49,644 nt of DNA, from contig CAJUTK010000005.1 of the NCBI GenBank assembly GCA_910589375.1, forward strand, positions 1 through 49,644, written 5' to 3'. Of this stretch, positions 49,627-49,644 are shown in pieces. The notes below the pieces were generated by a model. The model saw only the letters and a program-made list of their open reading frames with translations. It was not told the DNA's origin and made no database searches. A program made the position numbers and the translations under genes. Positions within the stretch are counted from its first letter, which is position 1; every line of letters starts with the position of its first letter. Source of the stretch: an uncultured Bacilli bacterium. GTDB taxonomy: Bacteria; Bacillota_I; Bacilli_A; RF39; UBA660.

Positions 49627-49644
49627 ATGAATATAGGTCAAAAT
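49627..49644 (+). CDS. Start of a gene cut by the window end
   Basis: AAAGGAG (49613-49619) is followed by ATG at 49627 and five more codons (MNIGQN). Nothing can be said about the product. It continues the same orientation as the preceding genes. Confidence 0.45.

Noticed and set aside
1..49644. Genome-wide use of genetic code 4 (TGA = Trp)
   Set aside because: Backbone proteins use TGG for Trp and carry no internal TGA; rsmE ends naturally at TGA.

Overview
The window is AT-rich bacterial DNA with strong Shine-Dalgarno sites, short intergenic gaps and many U-tailed hairpin terminators. The gene content (Tad pilus locus without an outer-membrane secretin, RNase HIII, CvpA, MurC, MtaB, RsmE, PyrG, GH25 phage lysin) points to a low-GC Bacillota. 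An uncultured gut Bacilli lineage close to Erysipelotrichales/RF39 is my inference; no rRNA is present to confirm it.

Layout. (1) 1-2427 is the end of a prophage or phage remnant: the 3' end of a toxin-like gene interrupted by an in-frame TGA, a possible immunity partner, a gene scrap, and a membrane protein-holin-GH25 endolysin lysis cassette. (2) 2430-12850 is backbone: membrane proteins, a HAD phosphatase, a minimal GH13 glycosidase, a secreted beta-sandwich protein, an Rpn-like PD-(D/E)XK protein, a PlsC-like acyltransferase with a large insertion, a hybrid histidine kinase, and a Met/Pro/Gln-rich low-complexity protein. (3) 12881-19555 is a Gram-positive Tad locus (Flp-like pilin, two TadE-like pseudopilins, TadZ, TadA, TadB, TadC) running directly into murC; TadB carries an unusual N-terminal Ig-like domain. 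(4) 19636-28071 is housekeeping: a phosphodiester glycosidase, rnhC, a CvpA-like gene, rsmE, mtaB, and pyrG with a terminator in its leader. (5) 28158-42754 holds three tRNA genes (Thr-CGT, Thr-GGT, Leu-GAG) and runs of poorly characterised enzymes, including a cluster of radical SAM, PEP-barrel, P-loop, SDR and MBL-fold proteins.

(6) 42848-49644 is accessory DNA and the most interesting part. A large serine recombinase gene, whose frame passes through one TGA where relatives have Trp, is followed by about 480 bp of structured non-coding DNA. This holds an inverted repeat, four copies of a TTTGTAATACA motif, a 7-bp GC-rich hairpin and an IncP-like nic sequence (oriT-like). After it comes a one-directional series of small unrelated genes. 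Nearly every one is preceded by the same palindrome (consensus CAAATTACAATTTG), placed right behind the previous stop and almost always exactly 16 nt before the next ATG. One repeat-bounded unit contains no gene, only a terminator and a promoter-like -10. The arrangement resembles a gene-cassette array but does not match integron attC sites.

A second theme is TGA. It is hardly used as a stop in the window (three apparent uses among about 55 genes), and it interrupts two mobile-element genes whose frames otherwise stay open.
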